Origin: Yponomeuta sedellus
Taxonomy: Eukaryota; Arthropoda; Insecta; Lepidoptera; Yponomeutidae
NCBI GenBank assembly: GCA_934045075.1
Contig: OW203729.1
Location: forward strand, 3,483,816 to 3,547,815
Direction of reading: 5' to 3'
Length of the DNA: 64,000 nt
Positions 1 to 11,030 of this stretch are shown here, piece by piece (the stretch's first letter is position 1; each line of letters opens with the position of its first letter). Under the pieces are notes generated by a model that searched no databases, was not told the origin of the DNA, and saw only the letters and a list, made by a program, of their open reading frames with translations. The translations under genes were made by a program, and so were the position numbers.

Positions 1-87
1 GATTCTAATAAGTGTTTATGTGCAAAAACAATTACATTAATATTGGGGTGGTTTCATTGAATAAATTTCACGTAACACAATCACTTC

Positions 88-335
88 GCGAGCGCTTCCG
101 TGCTTCGCAAGGTACGTTAAGCCGTTGGTGCCGGCTGTCATATAATGGCAGTCGTTAAGCCATGTATGCCAAAGGCCTTATCGGCGGCTTGATAACTTCT
201 GACTGTAAGACCCGCTACTGTCTTACAATCCTCCACCAACCCGGACTTGGCCCCCGTGGTAGAGTATGGCTTAACCTTTTTGCGATGCAGGAAGAGACCC
301 GTGCCCCAGCAGGGGACATACAAGGGTTGATGACG
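88..335 (+). repeat. Family A (5S-like) retroposon, 5'-truncated, inside a SINE
   Basis: 248 bp of the family whose full copy is at 41505-41869; the 5S-like head is missing. It is flanked by the 14-bp direct repeat AACACAATCACTTC (74-87 and 336-349), so it inserted into the family C SINE and was truncated at its 5' end. Confidence 0.85.
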
Positions 336-522
336 AACACAATCACTTCACCTGGTCCCAAACTAGGATATCCTGTACTTTGATAATCAGGCAAGAACGT
401 CACAAACATGAAAGTACACCGAGACTGTGGTCACTTGTACAAATATATAGGCCCACAGTGGGAATCGAACTCACAAGCTCGGTCTTGGTAACCAAGCGCC
501 TTAGCGGCTAGGCCAACAAGAC
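336..522 (-). repeat. Family C SINE (tRNA-like head on minus strand)
   Basis: The body (ACTAGGATATCCTGT ... CACAAACATG) and a minus-strand tRNA-like head with B-box GAGTTCGATTCCCAC near 466-480 match the copies at 15595, 31570 and 53735. Part of it is displaced to 60-87 by the family A insertion. Not a functional tRNA. Confidence 0.75.
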
Positions 523-627
523 ATTCACAAAGAGGAATAAATAAAATAATCTGTAAAACAATGTCAGCTTTTTTATTGCTCATAAATTTGTAACATAATT
601 GACACATATTCTATAAGTCCGCTGTGT

Positions 628-1150
628 TGAAGTTGACTTTTTATCTTCCTCGAGGAGGATCCTCTCCACTGTGGTGAAGTTGAAGTTTTGTGTTCAACGA
701 GCAGGTTCCTCTCCACTGTGATGAGGTTGAAGTTTTATGTTCAACGAGCAGGTTCCTCTTCACTGCAGTGAAGTTGAAGTTTTATGTCCAACAAGCAGGT
801 TCCTCTTCACTGCAGTGAAGTTGAAGTTTTATGTTCAATGAGCAGGTTCCTCTCTACTGCGGTGAAGTTGAAGTTTTATGTTCAATGAGCAGGTTCCTCT
901 CTACTGCGGTGAAGTTGAAGTTTTATGTTCAACAAGCAGGTTCCCCTCCGCTGCGGTGAAGTTGAAGTTTTATGTCCAACGAGCAGGTTCCTCTGCACTG
1001 CGGTGAAGTTGAAGTTTTATGTTCCATGAGCAGGTTCCTCTCCACCGCGATGAAGTTGAGTTTTTGTCTTCTACGAGGACCCTCTCCTCTGCAGTGAAGT
1101 TGACTTTTTATGTTCTACAAGAAGGATTCTTTCCACTATGGTGAAGTTCC
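628..1150. repeat. Tandem array, 47-bp unit, about 11 copies
   Basis: Unit begins TGAAGTTGAAGTTTTATGTT and includes GAGCAGGTTCCTCTCCACTG. Unit starts fall at 628, 675, 722, 769 and so on to 1142 with one 44-bp spacing. Since 47 is not a multiple of three and no frame is conserved, it is a minisatellite and not coding. Confidence 0.92.
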
Positions 1151-2502
1151 TTGTTCTCATTTTTTCACATCTTGTTTCAAAACAGCGATTAATGTTCAAA
1201 TTAAACCACACCGACTATGTACAGATATTAGTAATTTAATAAACATAAATAGACAGACGTCAAGAGAATTATTTTATCGACATTTGTTACGTTCCGTTCT
1301 GTACTCAAAGCGAATAAATAAACAAGAAGCGTGAACGTTTTGCTTCCTTTAAATATACGGTTCATTACAAACTAATAACTAAATAAAGAAACTGAACATT
1401 TTATTTACGAATACATAAACATTATTTTAGTTTCCTCTGTATATTTGACATAATATACTAAGTTTTAGTGTCACGTTTTTGTAACATGCATAAAACGGAG
1501 TAAAAATCAACACTTGTATTTTTGTTGTCATAGAAAACAAACTTTGATCATAGACAATCTGATTGCAGGTCTGAATCTCTACTTAAGCAGTGATTGGCTG
1601 ATCTCTACTCAAGAACTGTTTGAAAATAAAGGGAGTGCTTGAGCATCGATTCAGCGCTCAAGTAATGATTGGGCGATCTGAGATCATTGAATTTGAAGTA
1701 AGGATAGAAGATCATTCAATAGCTTTTTTCGGATCCTGGCGCTGACGTCGCTTGTCGGTAAAATTTGTGACTAACTTATTACATTTTCTGTATAATAACG
1801 AAATTGAACCACATTTCCCTAATAGTTTATTTTTTTATAAATTAATATTAAAAAATCCAATGATTTAATCAATAAGTTATTAAGATCGAGATAACTTAAT
1901 TATTTTAATCAATCTTTCGTAACCCAGTCAGCTACCGTACTTGATAATGAGTTGCTTGTGCCCAATCTCACTAGTCTATGCTACTCCACGTTAGATGGCG
2001 CTAATAGAAATAATTGGGCCACACAGAAGGGACTGGGGCGCGCGCAGACATCACTGATTAAACCGTTCGCAGATAGTAAATGTCACGGATATCCGTGGTA
2101 AATGTTTAGAAATTTTCTAAAACGATACACGAAATTATACCTCATGGATGGTTCACAGATATTTCACATTTTGCAAAATAGGTGGAAGAAATATTTTTTT
2201 TTTAAGGTTTCTAGTACAAGATCGATTAAGCTATGTTGGTACATCTTTTAATTTTTATGTGATTTATTGACAAATAAGTTGCTTAAAACTTTACTAAAAA
2301 CGGTACCGATTATTATGGCAGCTTCCTATAAGAACTCGTGGTCGCAGTTTGTACCCCCTAGTTTTTGAATTCGCAACTTGCTGTTGAGGAACAGTCGACA
2401 GCATATCACCTTTACATTTTATAATGTCTTGGAATAATTAACTACATAAACAATAATTAACTATAGCCCTTTAAGTATAACTTCCAACTAAAACATAGAT
2501 TT
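1151..2502. other. AT-rich spacer, nothing recognised
   Basis: No significant ORF, RNA gene or clear repeat family is seen. A 74-codon frame at 1110-1334 overlaps the minisatellite end and has no recognisable content. Confidence 0.5.
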
Positions 2503-2640
2503 TAGGGTTCCGTACCAGAGGGTAAAAACGGGACCCAATTGCTAAGATGGTATGTCCGTCTGTCGGTCTGTCCCCAAGCTGAACGTAAACTCTCATGAAC
2601 CGTGTAGCTACAGTTGATATTTTTATAGATGATGTACATA
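2503..2640 (+). repeat. 5' piece of a dispersed repeat, split by later insertions
   Basis: TAGGGTTCCGTACC, then AAACGGGACCC and a CTGTC/GTCCGTC-rich stretch, is the start of a repeat I recognise as common in moths and butterflies. The matching end (CGGAACCCTTCGTGCGCAAG) is 4 kb away at 6505-6562, implying later material was inserted between them. A diverged copy lies on the other strand near 28510-29165. Confidence 0.55.
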
Positions 2641-2671
2641 TTTATTTAATGAAAGTCATTTCCATTTTAAC

Positions 2672-2960
2672 CGACTTCAAAAGAGGTTATCACATCGACG
2701 CGTATGTTAATTATTTTTCACTATGTTTTCGCATTATCTTCGTCAAATCTTAACCTATTTCGATATTTTTTTTTGTTCTACTAGGTATAGCGTCCCATTG
2801 GTCCCATTTTAATTTGGTGAAGATGTCATGAAGACTTTGAGAGATGGAGAAAAGAACTTTTCAATGGACAGCAGCAAATAAGGCCTAATGAGGCCCATTC
2901 ATAAATAATATGCATATGTTTCATAAAATATAATATAAAAGCTGTCCCAGGGTAATTTGG
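2672..2960 (+). repeat. Dispersed repeat fragment beginning AACCGACTTCAAAAGAGG
   Basis: The AACCGACTTCAAAAGAGG motif and the downstream TTTGGTGAAGATGTCATGAAG segment recur in weaker form at 2950-2985. Non-coding; family not named. Confidence 0.4.
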
Positions 2961-3344
2961 TGATGTTCTGATGAAGACTTTCAGAGATGGGAATTTAGAA
3001 CTTCAAATTTAAGTAAAAAAAATCACTTTGTTCATCAAATACTTTCATTAAGTAGCACATTATCTGGTGGACATTGTTACGAAGTTCATCAGCTCAGATG
3101 TAGTTCTTGAGAGGTTTTAAGTTTCTAATCTAGATAAAAATATGCCGTTTTCAGTTAACCAGAATTTAAGTCAAAATATACAATTTTACTGTCGTGGTTA
3201 TTAGTTCCTTAGTCAAAAATATACTATAGGCATGCGTAGTTATAAAAGTCACAATATCTATTTAGTTTCATACGAGTTTCACAAGTCAGTCAGTGATTAA
3301 AACGGTATAAAACGAAAATATGTTTACGCAGAGGACAAATACAG

Positions 3345-3447
3345 CGCTGGTGCACAAAAGTGTATTTTGCATGGGCCCTGTAATTTATAATAAGCTGTCT
3401 AGTGCATTAAGAGAACTGGACTTAGGCTTGTTCAAGCACAAATAAAA
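3345..3447 (+). pseudogene. Degenerate LINE reverse-transcriptase C-terminus fragment
   Basis: One frame reads GPVIYNKLSSALRELDLGLF then KHK and a stop. This resembles the GPxLYNxLPxxIRxxxSLxxFKxxL tail common to non-LTR reverse transcriptases. Only about 35 codons survive. Confidence 0.45.
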
Positions 3448-3908
3448 AAATATATTATTTAAAAACTGCTATCATACAATAATCGAATTTCTGACTGATA
3501 ATTGTATTGATTAAAATAAGTATAACAATGATATACTATTTGATATTATCCCCGTGACCTCTCTTGTTTGACATTTTTACTTATTATCGCATGGAATGTT
3601 ATTTTTTTTATGTTCTTGACATTTTAAATTCTTGATGTTAATATAATAGGTCAATCAAATTAAAAAAAATCCAGGAATTAATTTCCAGAAAGCTGGATAT
3701 CATTTTATACCATCATTTGATCTTAAATGCGTGTAATGCGAATTCGCACGGTCCCAGGAGGTGAGCTCAACTTTTGGGGGCCAAAAAACCGCGAACTTCT
3801 CACACTTTCTTTCAGTTTTGTGCTTCTAGCTCGGAAACGGTACTTTGGACTGGAATCTTCGTTATTGCAATATTAAAGAGAGTTAAATTTTGCGTTGTAT
3901 GATTGTCT

Positions 3909-4172
3909 TCTTCTTCAGGCTATATTATGGAGTCCACTGCTGGACATAGCCCTCCCCTAGTGATGACCAGAGCGGCCTGTCTTATACCATCATTGGGGGT
4001 TAATGCCCATAATCCCCACGCTGGGCATGCGGGTTGAGGATCGCAGATTGGTGGCATTGTACTGCAGGGGGCGCTGCTGCCCACCCCCCAGTTTGTGTCC
4101 CTTAGTCACCTTTTACGACACCCGCGGGAAGAATTTGGGTTGGTGCTATTCTTTAAGCCGAAACCACACAGC
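3909..4172 (+). repeat. Family F non-autonomous retroelement with TSD
   Basis: 264 bp starting TCTTCAGGCTATATTATGG and ending with a tail before the 10-bp duplication ATGATTGTCT (3899-3908 and 4173-4182). An inverted copy lies at 32345-32600, and its first 60 bp or so are shared with 52952-53214. No coding capacity. Confidence 0.8.
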
Positions 4173-4375
4173 ATGATTGTCTAAAACTTTAAATTCGATT
4201 TATTGGTATAGCCGAAATCAAAAGTTGTGAACCGGAACTTATTTACGTGCAAATTTACATTTTGCGAATTTTCAAGACCATATTTCTTTGAAACTGATAC
4301 TCTTACTTCTATTGAAATACCCATAAGACAAACATTGTAGAGAATAAAATTTCACATTATACCTAAAAACTATTT

Positions 4376-5771
4376 TTATTTAATCTTTTCAGAGCACTCT
4401 CCACCAGCCTCTATACCACGTATCATGCGTCTGAACCAATTTTCAAAACATTTATTCCAGTCCTCCGCAGACACCTCTTCCACGGCCTTCTCAAACGCTG
4501 CTAGCGCGTCTTCCGGCGATGAAAACTGTATCCCTTTGAGCAGATTTTTTATTTTAGGCAGTAAAAAGAAGTCACACGGAACCTAATCAGGACTGTAGGG
4601 AGGGTCTCCTAAGACTCTGATCTGTGTGGAGTCCAGGAAGTCCCTCGTTTTGATCGCAGTGTGCGCGGGCGCGTTGTCGTGGTGAAGAAGGACCCCGCGG
4701 AGCCCGTTGTTCAATCGCTTGTTGCTCAATTCAGATAAAAACTTCTGGCAGGCATTTTGTGTTATACCATTCAGCGTTTAATGACTTTGTTTAATTTCAA
4801 AGTTACGTACATTTGAGAATTTGTAGTTGCAATACCACTCGCTAACGGTGAAGGAAAACATCGTGAGGAAACCCGCGGCCTGGTTGGCTCCGCACGTATT
4901 GACTAGTCTTTCCTGTGGGCTAGGCCGACTAAGCTGTCAGGATGGTATAGGTGCTGGGCAAGCCTACACCATCTATAAAACCATGTCCCAGGCACTACAG
5001 CGTCGGAGTGGGCCCTTCACCCATCTAGTGTGAGTGAAGATACCACTGGACGCTGTATAAATCATCTCATTAAGTAGATGCAAAAAGGCCAATATTATTA
5101 TTATTCAGCGTTGATGCTGCTTTGGTCTCAAAGTGGAATTGAAGTTAGGTACCCCGTCAAAGTGAAGAAACTATAAAAAAAATCCTGCGCTCCTCGATCG
5201 CTTCACTTTCGTAGGCGTTGGTTCATTTTGAAACAACCAAACTGTCGACTGATGCTTTGTTTCTGGATCATATTGAGAAATCCAGGATTCGTCACCTGTC
5301 ACAGTGTCGTAAACGCGCCGTGACGAGCCAGCATCAAATTTTTGTAACAAATCACGGCACCAATCCACACGGGCCTGCTTCTGAGCTTCGGTGAGGTTGT
5401 GCGGCACCCAGCGAAAAATTATTCTCCTTACGGGAAGGTGCTTGTGCAAAATCTTGTGAACACTTCCTGAACCAATCTGCAGTGTATGCTGAATCTTTTC
5501 GTACTTAATTCGTCTGTTTTCTTGAATTATTTTTTTTACTGCCAGCAAACTTTCTTCGGTGACAGCCGTGATAGGACGACCACTCCTTTGTTCATTCCCT
5601 CAAAGTAAGATGACCGCGTTTGAACTCGCTATACCAGCGGTAGATGGTTGTTTTTGAAGGTCCTTCATTCATAAAAGCAATTCGAAGTCGATCACATGAC
5701 TCATCAGGTCTTAAGCCACATTTGAAATAGTATAAAATCATAGCACGAAAATGTTCTGAATGCCGATCCAT
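4376..5771 (-). pseudogene. mariner (Tc1/mariner, DD34D) transposase, broken
   Basis: Cut-and-paste DNA transposase of the mariner family. From 5771 the frame gives the N-terminal helix-turn-helix (RAMILYYFKCGLRPDESCDR, TIYRWYSEFKRG). The next block (5548 to about 5171) has GDESWI with the first catalytic Asp. After a SINE interruption the end (4768-4376) has LLHHDNAPAHT (second Asp) and PPYSPD, a stop where Leu is usual, then VPCDFFLLPK (third Asp), with 34 residues between the last two Asp. Defects: a frame break near 5550-5590, the SINE at 4779-5102, and the in-frame stop after YSPD. The reading frame is otherwise largely intact, so decay is moderate. The Asp-Asp spacing supports mariner over Tc1. 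Confidence 0.9.
4779..5102 (+). repeat. Family D SINE inserted in the mariner
   Basis: A body of the tRNA-headed family (AAAGTTACGTACATTTGAGA ... GGTGAAGGAAAACATCGTGA ... GCACTACAGCGTC) without the tRNA head, with an ATTATTATTATT tail. Exact 10-bp target duplications ATTCAGCGTT lie at 4769-4778 and 5103-5112. Removing it restores the mariner frame. Confidence 0.93.
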
Positions 5772-6504
5772 TTTGGCTCTCAAAAAATGCGGAGGGAAAT
5801 TTGAAAATCGAACAGTAGTATTTTTACTTTTAAATAAATGACGTTTTCATAACAACTACTAGTGGCCAATGTCTTATACATAAAAACTATTTTTCAAAAC
5901 TTTCTGAGTGGCCTGGTATAGAAAACTCAACTTTCAAATTCAGTTATTATCTAAGACTATATTTGCATGAATTCAAAATTATACTTTTTTCATTTTGCGG
6001 ATTTTCCGTTAGTATGAGGTGTGAAGTCTACATATAAGGCAATTTGAGGGTAAGGAACATTTCAATGCAACATTTTAAGGACGCGGTCAGAAAACTAGAG
6101 ATTCGAAGTAGGTATTGTGAATGAAAAACAATTTTACGCAAGTGATCTTTAATTAGTACCTTAGGAAGCAATAGAAACATTAAAAATGAATGTGACATTG
6201 ATAAAATATATAGATATGCAGCACAGCATTCAAGTTCCCATTTTCTTAGTTGTTGAAATTACCCGGTTCACAACTTTTGATTTCAGATATACCACTAAGC
6301 CTAATTACTTGTAAATTTCTATATTACTTGTTACTATAAATTCTTCTTAGTCTGTACCTACGCTCTACTGAGCAGTTGTGGTCTTCAAAAAAAGGCTTCA
6401 TTATAGGCTAATGTTGCGTGTCTCACGATGTCTCGCCGACGTTTACAATATTTACAGAATATTTCGTTGTATTCACTTCAAAAATAAATAATTTAATTAA
6501 TAAT

Positions 6505-6562
6505 AGTACCTACGGAACCCTTCGTGCGCAAGTCAGACTCGGACTTGGCCAGTTGATTTTTT
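6505..6562 (+). repeat. 3' piece of the dispersed repeat that starts at 2503
   Basis: CCTACGGAACCCTTCGTGCG followed by CAAGTCAGACTCGGACTTGG is the usual terminus of the family whose start is at 2503. Confidence 0.5.
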
Positions 6563-7190
6563 TACTTACTATGCTTGCTTGCTAGATACCGATTTGGTAC
6601 CTAATCCATAATTATACAAATTAGACATATTCATGCCTGCTCACACACTTGGTTCATTCATCGCATGGGTGCTATAAAACTATTATAACGAAGAACTAAT
6701 TATTTTAGATCTTCTACAAATGTAGTTTGTTGTAGATTCAACACTAGTAATTTGTATCTTTTTACATTTACATCAGCTCTTCTAAATAGGTAGATCAGAT
6801 TTCTGTTGGTAGAAAGTTAAAACAAACGCAATCATTTTTCGTCCAACGAACGATTGCGCTCGGGGTGCCAGGCGACGTTGCCAAGTAGTGCGGGGTGAGT
6901 ACCTAGGCGACGCGTCGTTGCCAAGTTGCCCTAGCAACATCTCTGCATCCATCGCCGTGTGTGGGAGCGTGTTTTACTTTTGAGAGTAGGTATGTTCTGC
7001 GTAAGATTGTAAACGTAGGTAGTGGTTATATACTCTGATTGTAAGCACGTGATATGTGAGTAAGCTACCTATGCTCTGGGTATCTGCCTTAGTTAAAATT
7101 AATATAGATAGTAAATAATCTAGGAGCCCGCGCGACACATTAGCACACTAGCTAAAACGGCGAGGGCTATTGTCTGTCTTTGTGTTGTCT
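6563..7190. other. Non-coding spacer with a GC-rich patch
   Basis: Mostly AT-rich. 6845-6960 is GC-rich and contains GTTGCCCTAGCAAC (6925-6938), close to the RFX X-box consensus. No ORF and no gene nearby make regulatory function doubtful. Confidence 0.3.
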
Positions 7191-7270
7191 CACCGGCCCG
7201 GCACCGGCTCGCGACTCCGGGGCCGGTCGGCGCCGCACGGTGGGCTGAGAATCACGTTTCAAAGACATAT

Positions 7271-8399
7271 GAACTTGAGTTTTCAAGTGTCACTTTTTTC
7301 TCTCGAAATAGGTTTTATTACTCATTATCATTACTATACTAAACAATGTGATGAGAGACTATTTAGAGAGCAAACGGATGTGTAAGAATTTTTCGAAGAA
7401 AAATTTTTATGGAGCTGACATGAAAAGTAATATCCTTGGAGATGTAAAAAGTGCTATTTATTTGTGATTTTTCGGCATACTTTTTATAGCAGTGCCCTTT
7501 GCGATTTTTTTAAAATTAATAATGTGTATTTTATACTTAAATGACTAGTTAGACCAACTTTAGATATACCCTATACCATATGCCCTAGCCTATGAAATTA
7601 AAATTAGGCGTGTTATATATAATGTACATATTATCCCTTTATTTTGTAAAGGGATAATATTTACATTAGACGACATTCACCAAAGTAAGAAAGGTTTTAA
7701 TAAAATACCAATTTTTCAAAATATATTTTTACTAATTGCACATTCACTGACCACGAACTGGCAGACGCCAAGTAGGACACCTACCAGTTCGCTCGACCGA
7801 TGATCCCAAAAATATCGCTGGTGGTGGCTGGGTGAGGATTGCTGAGGATAGAGTAATGTGGCTTGCCCTGGGAGAGGCCTATATGCAGCAGTGGACAAAT
7901 ACAGGCTGATTGATTGCACATTAAATATAAAGACCGTTTCTTTATCATGAATTCCCAAAAACGTTAATATCACTTTAATAATTCGTAAAACAAGTCTTAT
8001 TAATTAAACACATAATGTATATGCTCAGTTTTAATTTCATAGACTAGGGTACAGGAATATCTAACTACGCATAATCAGGACACAAAAGCATTAGAACTAC
8101 TCATTTTAGTACAAAGTACACATTATAATTATATTTTTAAAAATCGCAAAAGGTACCGCTATAAAAAGTATGCTGAAAAATCACAAATAAGTAGCACTAC
8201 ATCTGCAAGGATATTACGGCCAAACTTGCGATTCTAGAGTTATAGCCACTTTTCATGTCAGCTTCATACAGATTTTTCTTTGAAAAATTCTTACGCGTCC
8301 GTTTGCTCTATAAATTGTCTCTCATCACATTGTTTAGTGTAGTAATGAGTAATAAAACCTATTTCGAGAGAAAAAAGTGACACTTGAAAACTCAAGTTC
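7271..8399. repeat. Long inverted repeat, arms about 370-390 bp
   Basis: Arm 7271 to about 7640 is repeated in inverse orientation at about 8010-8399 (starting GAACTTGAGTTTTCAAGTGT). Similarity runs to the AATTAAAA segment near 7600/8035, with indels of up to 40 bp. Both arms abut GC-rich blocks (7190-7255 and 8400-8435). The centre holds an RTE tail. These are probably two opposed copies of one element or a foldback transposon. Confidence 0.85.
7760..7908 (+). pseudogene. RTE-type LINE 3' end fragment
   Basis: One frame reads GGGWVRIAEDRVMWLALGEA then YMQQWTNTG and a stop, the typical C-terminus of RTE-clade LINE ORFs. It is followed by TGATTGATTG, like the short tandem tails of this clade. 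Only about 45 codons survive. Confidence 0.7.
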
Positions 8400-8715
8400 C
8401 TAGAGTCCCGCCGGTGCCGTCACCGGGGGTAGCAAGCAATATTTTTTCAAGTTATTTAAGCGTCTATCTTCATATTTTCACAATTAATATTAACAATAAC
8501 ATCATGTATGATGACTAAATCACCGAATTAGTTAATAACACCTGAGGTATACTAGGAATTGGAGTTTGATTACCATTAGGGGTATTGTAGTTGCGTATAA
8601 ATGGAAGGTAAAGTATTTTATGTGCTCATTGACATTTTGTCCTGCTAAAAAAACATACTTACCCAAATCATAAAGAGAAAAATATGGAATCGCAAGTCTG
8701 ACAACTAAACTTGAC

Positions 8716-10736
8716 TTGTTCGTGGTTTTGAAGCAGTGTGGAAAGCTAAGCAACTACTCTACTTTGTTGGAAAAAGTTGTATCGCTATTGAACCTTCATC
8801 ATCTGTCCGATGAAGATCTTGATATACTTCGAGAATTCTGTCGAAGATTCAGTCAACAAGTTACCAAGAGATGGAAGACAGCAAATAGAAACCAGGATAT
8901 TTTCAGAAAAAAATATGAAAACTGGCTCGTAATGAGTATTGACTGGCCATGTTGTGTTGTTTCACATATTATACCAGATGGAACAGCTTCGGTATGCCAA
9001 GAAGGCATAAGTTCTTGCACTGAAGTACCATTTGGATCTTTGGGAGCAAAACAAAGGAAAAGGAGGCTACAACATGAAAGTCATGAAGACACCGATGAAT
9101 CAATCTGTGTTACAATAGAAAATTTGAAGAAAGAAGGAAACGAATGTTTAGGCAAAGTAATTTAAGAAGAATCCTGAAGAAGCAGTAAAAATCTATAACG
9201 ATATAGAAATGAAGAAATTAAAGAAAACTACAGTTACGCCAGAAAAAGCGCTAGGCCTTTTATTTTCTCTGGGATTATCAAAGTGGAAATATATTACACT
9301 GAGAGAGATGACAATGCGTGAGGGCTTAACAGACTTTCACCCATCGTATTACAAGATTCAGCAAGCCAAGTCAAGCTGTTATCCTCCCGATCAGGCTTTC
9401 ATTATAAATGACACCATGGCGAAACTAGATCTGCAAGCTCTGTTGAATATAACCATACAACAAATTTTGAAAACCTTACCAGAACTGTCTGCTTACATGG
9501 GTTAAACACTGGTTTTGTTATCCAAGTGGGGTTTCGACGGTTCATCAAACCAAAGCAGATAATCAAAGCATTGAATGAGGTGAAACAGATGAATCTCTGT
9601 TTATGACAACACTTGTTCCGCTGCAGTTATCTAACGGGACTGAAGTTATATGGAAAAACCCGAAGCCATGCTCAGTTTTCTACTGTAGACCTGTACAGTT
9701 TCTTTTCGCAAAAGAAAGCGAGTCTCTCGTAAAAGAAGAAATGAAGAAAATGGAAGAGGAAATAGCTGCATTGGTGCCCTCAGAATGCAGAAATATAAAA
9801 ATAAATCATGATCTAGTCATGACTATGATCGACGGAAAAGTTTGCAGTTATTTATCCGAAGCTCTTTCCAGTGCAGTTTGCTATTTATGTCTAGCAAAAC
9901 CGAGCGAGATGAACAATATTGATGCAGTAATACGAAAAGAAGTAGCCAAAAACATGTTAAAATTCGGCTTATCTCCGTTACATGCCCAAATTAACTGCAT
10001 GGAATGTTTGCTACATATAGCATACAGACTGGAGTTGAAGACTTGGGCAGTAAGAGGAGATAAAGATAAGGCTGTCATGCTGACCAAAAAGCAGTTGCTG
10101 CAAGAACGATTCCAACAGAAGCTTGGTCTTCTTGTGGACGTGGTCAAACAGAGCTCTGGAATAACGAACGATGGAAATAACGCACGAAAATTCTTCGATG
10201 ACCCAAAACAGACAGCCGCGATAACAGGAGTGGATGAAGAATTGATTAGAAGATTTGCAGTCATACTTCAAGCCATTACATCTGGTGAAGAAATAAACGT
10301 CGACAAGTACAAAGAATATGGCCGAAGTACTGCAGAAAGGTACCTGGACCAATACAGCTGGTACTATATGCCAGCTACAGTGCACAAGTTGCTAATCCAT
10401 GGTGCTGAAATTATAAGGAACTCCTTGGTTCCTACTGGGATCTTATCTGAAGAAGCATCCAAAGCTCGCAACAAAGATTTTCGATGTTAACGAGAATTTC
10501 ACTCGCGAAAGAACACCAGGAAGAATTCAAACGAAGATGTCATCAAAAGGATGCTTCTCACTTCTGATCCTTTTATTTCTTCAATGCGACCAGTTATGAG
10601 GATAGCTTTAAAGAAAAAAATGAGTCAAGAAGCAGTGGATCTTTAGGTATTACAACGACATCATATTGAGTTCTGTAACGTCGAAAATATTGAAAGTGAC
10701 ACAGATTCCGAGAAAGAAACTGATTTATATGAATAA
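8716..10736 (+). pseudogene. Transib-superfamily (RAG1-like) transposase, decayed
   Basis: About 640 codons in three frames: 8716-9165, 9180-9560 and 9590-10736. Transib transposases are DDE cut-and-paste enzymes and the source of the RAG1 core. Seen: N-terminal FGSLGAKQRKRRL; TPEKALGLLFSLGLSKWKY; a CYPP block; WGFDGSSNQS near 9527-9556 with the likely first catalytic Asp; LVPLQLSNGTEVIW; CRPVQFLFAKES; MIDGKVCSYLSE; zinc-type CYLCLAKPSEMN; HKLLIHGAEIIRNS; SEEASKARNKDF with the likely catalytic Glu; then REFHSRKNTRKN and an acidic tail. Stops near 9163, 9503, 9557, 10488 and 10644 and two frameshifts show it is dead. The second catalytic Asp could not be placed with confidence. Terminal repeats were not found. 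Confidence 0.78.
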
Positions 10737-10984
10737 TTTATATGATTTTTGTTTGCAATATGTTATTGTAATTCTTTTATTTATATTTTTTATACATTGG
10801 TTTCTTTACTTGTCTTTTATGTACCTATTTTAATGTAAAGGATTCATAGCTAGTATTTTATTCATGTAGTTTTAAAGGCTTATTTTTTATGTTTACATGA
10901 TTTAACATTTTTAAAATGTATGTGTGTTTTAAAATGTAACTTGGACTTATTTCATGTATCTTTGTAAATATTTTATGCTTGTGT

Positions 10985-11010
10985 TTTTCCTCGTGTACAA
11001 TAAAGAATAT
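10985..11010 (+). other. Possible poly(A) signal after the Transib relic
   Basis: GTACAATAAAGAATATTC at about 10995-11012 contains AATAAA 260 bp after the transposase stop. It may belong to the element or to another 3' end. Confidence 0.3.
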
Positions 11011-11030
11011 TCATATCTTATTTGATTTTC

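Larger units (their letters stand above)
4206..6285. repeat. 30-bp inverted repeat flanking the mariner region
   Basis: 4206-4236 and 6252-6285 carry the same sequence in opposite orientation (core GAAATCAAAAGTTGTGAACC). They could be terminal inverted repeats of an element containing the mariner ORF, or two copies of an older repeat. The transposase ends 170 bp and 480 bp inside. Confidence 0.4.

Noticed and set aside
628..1150. CRISPR-like regular repeats
   Set aside because: The units are contiguous 47-mers with no unique spacers, in an animal genome. Ordinary minisatellite.
4360..5900. ATACCTAAAAACTATTTTT (4366) and ATACATAAAAACTATTTTT (5877) as mariner terminal repeats
   Set aside because: They are in the same orientation, while mariner ends must be inverted. 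Coincidence or target-related.
9881..10385. Minus-strand frames of 124-127 codons
   Set aside because: Antisense to the Transib transposase; no independent evidence.
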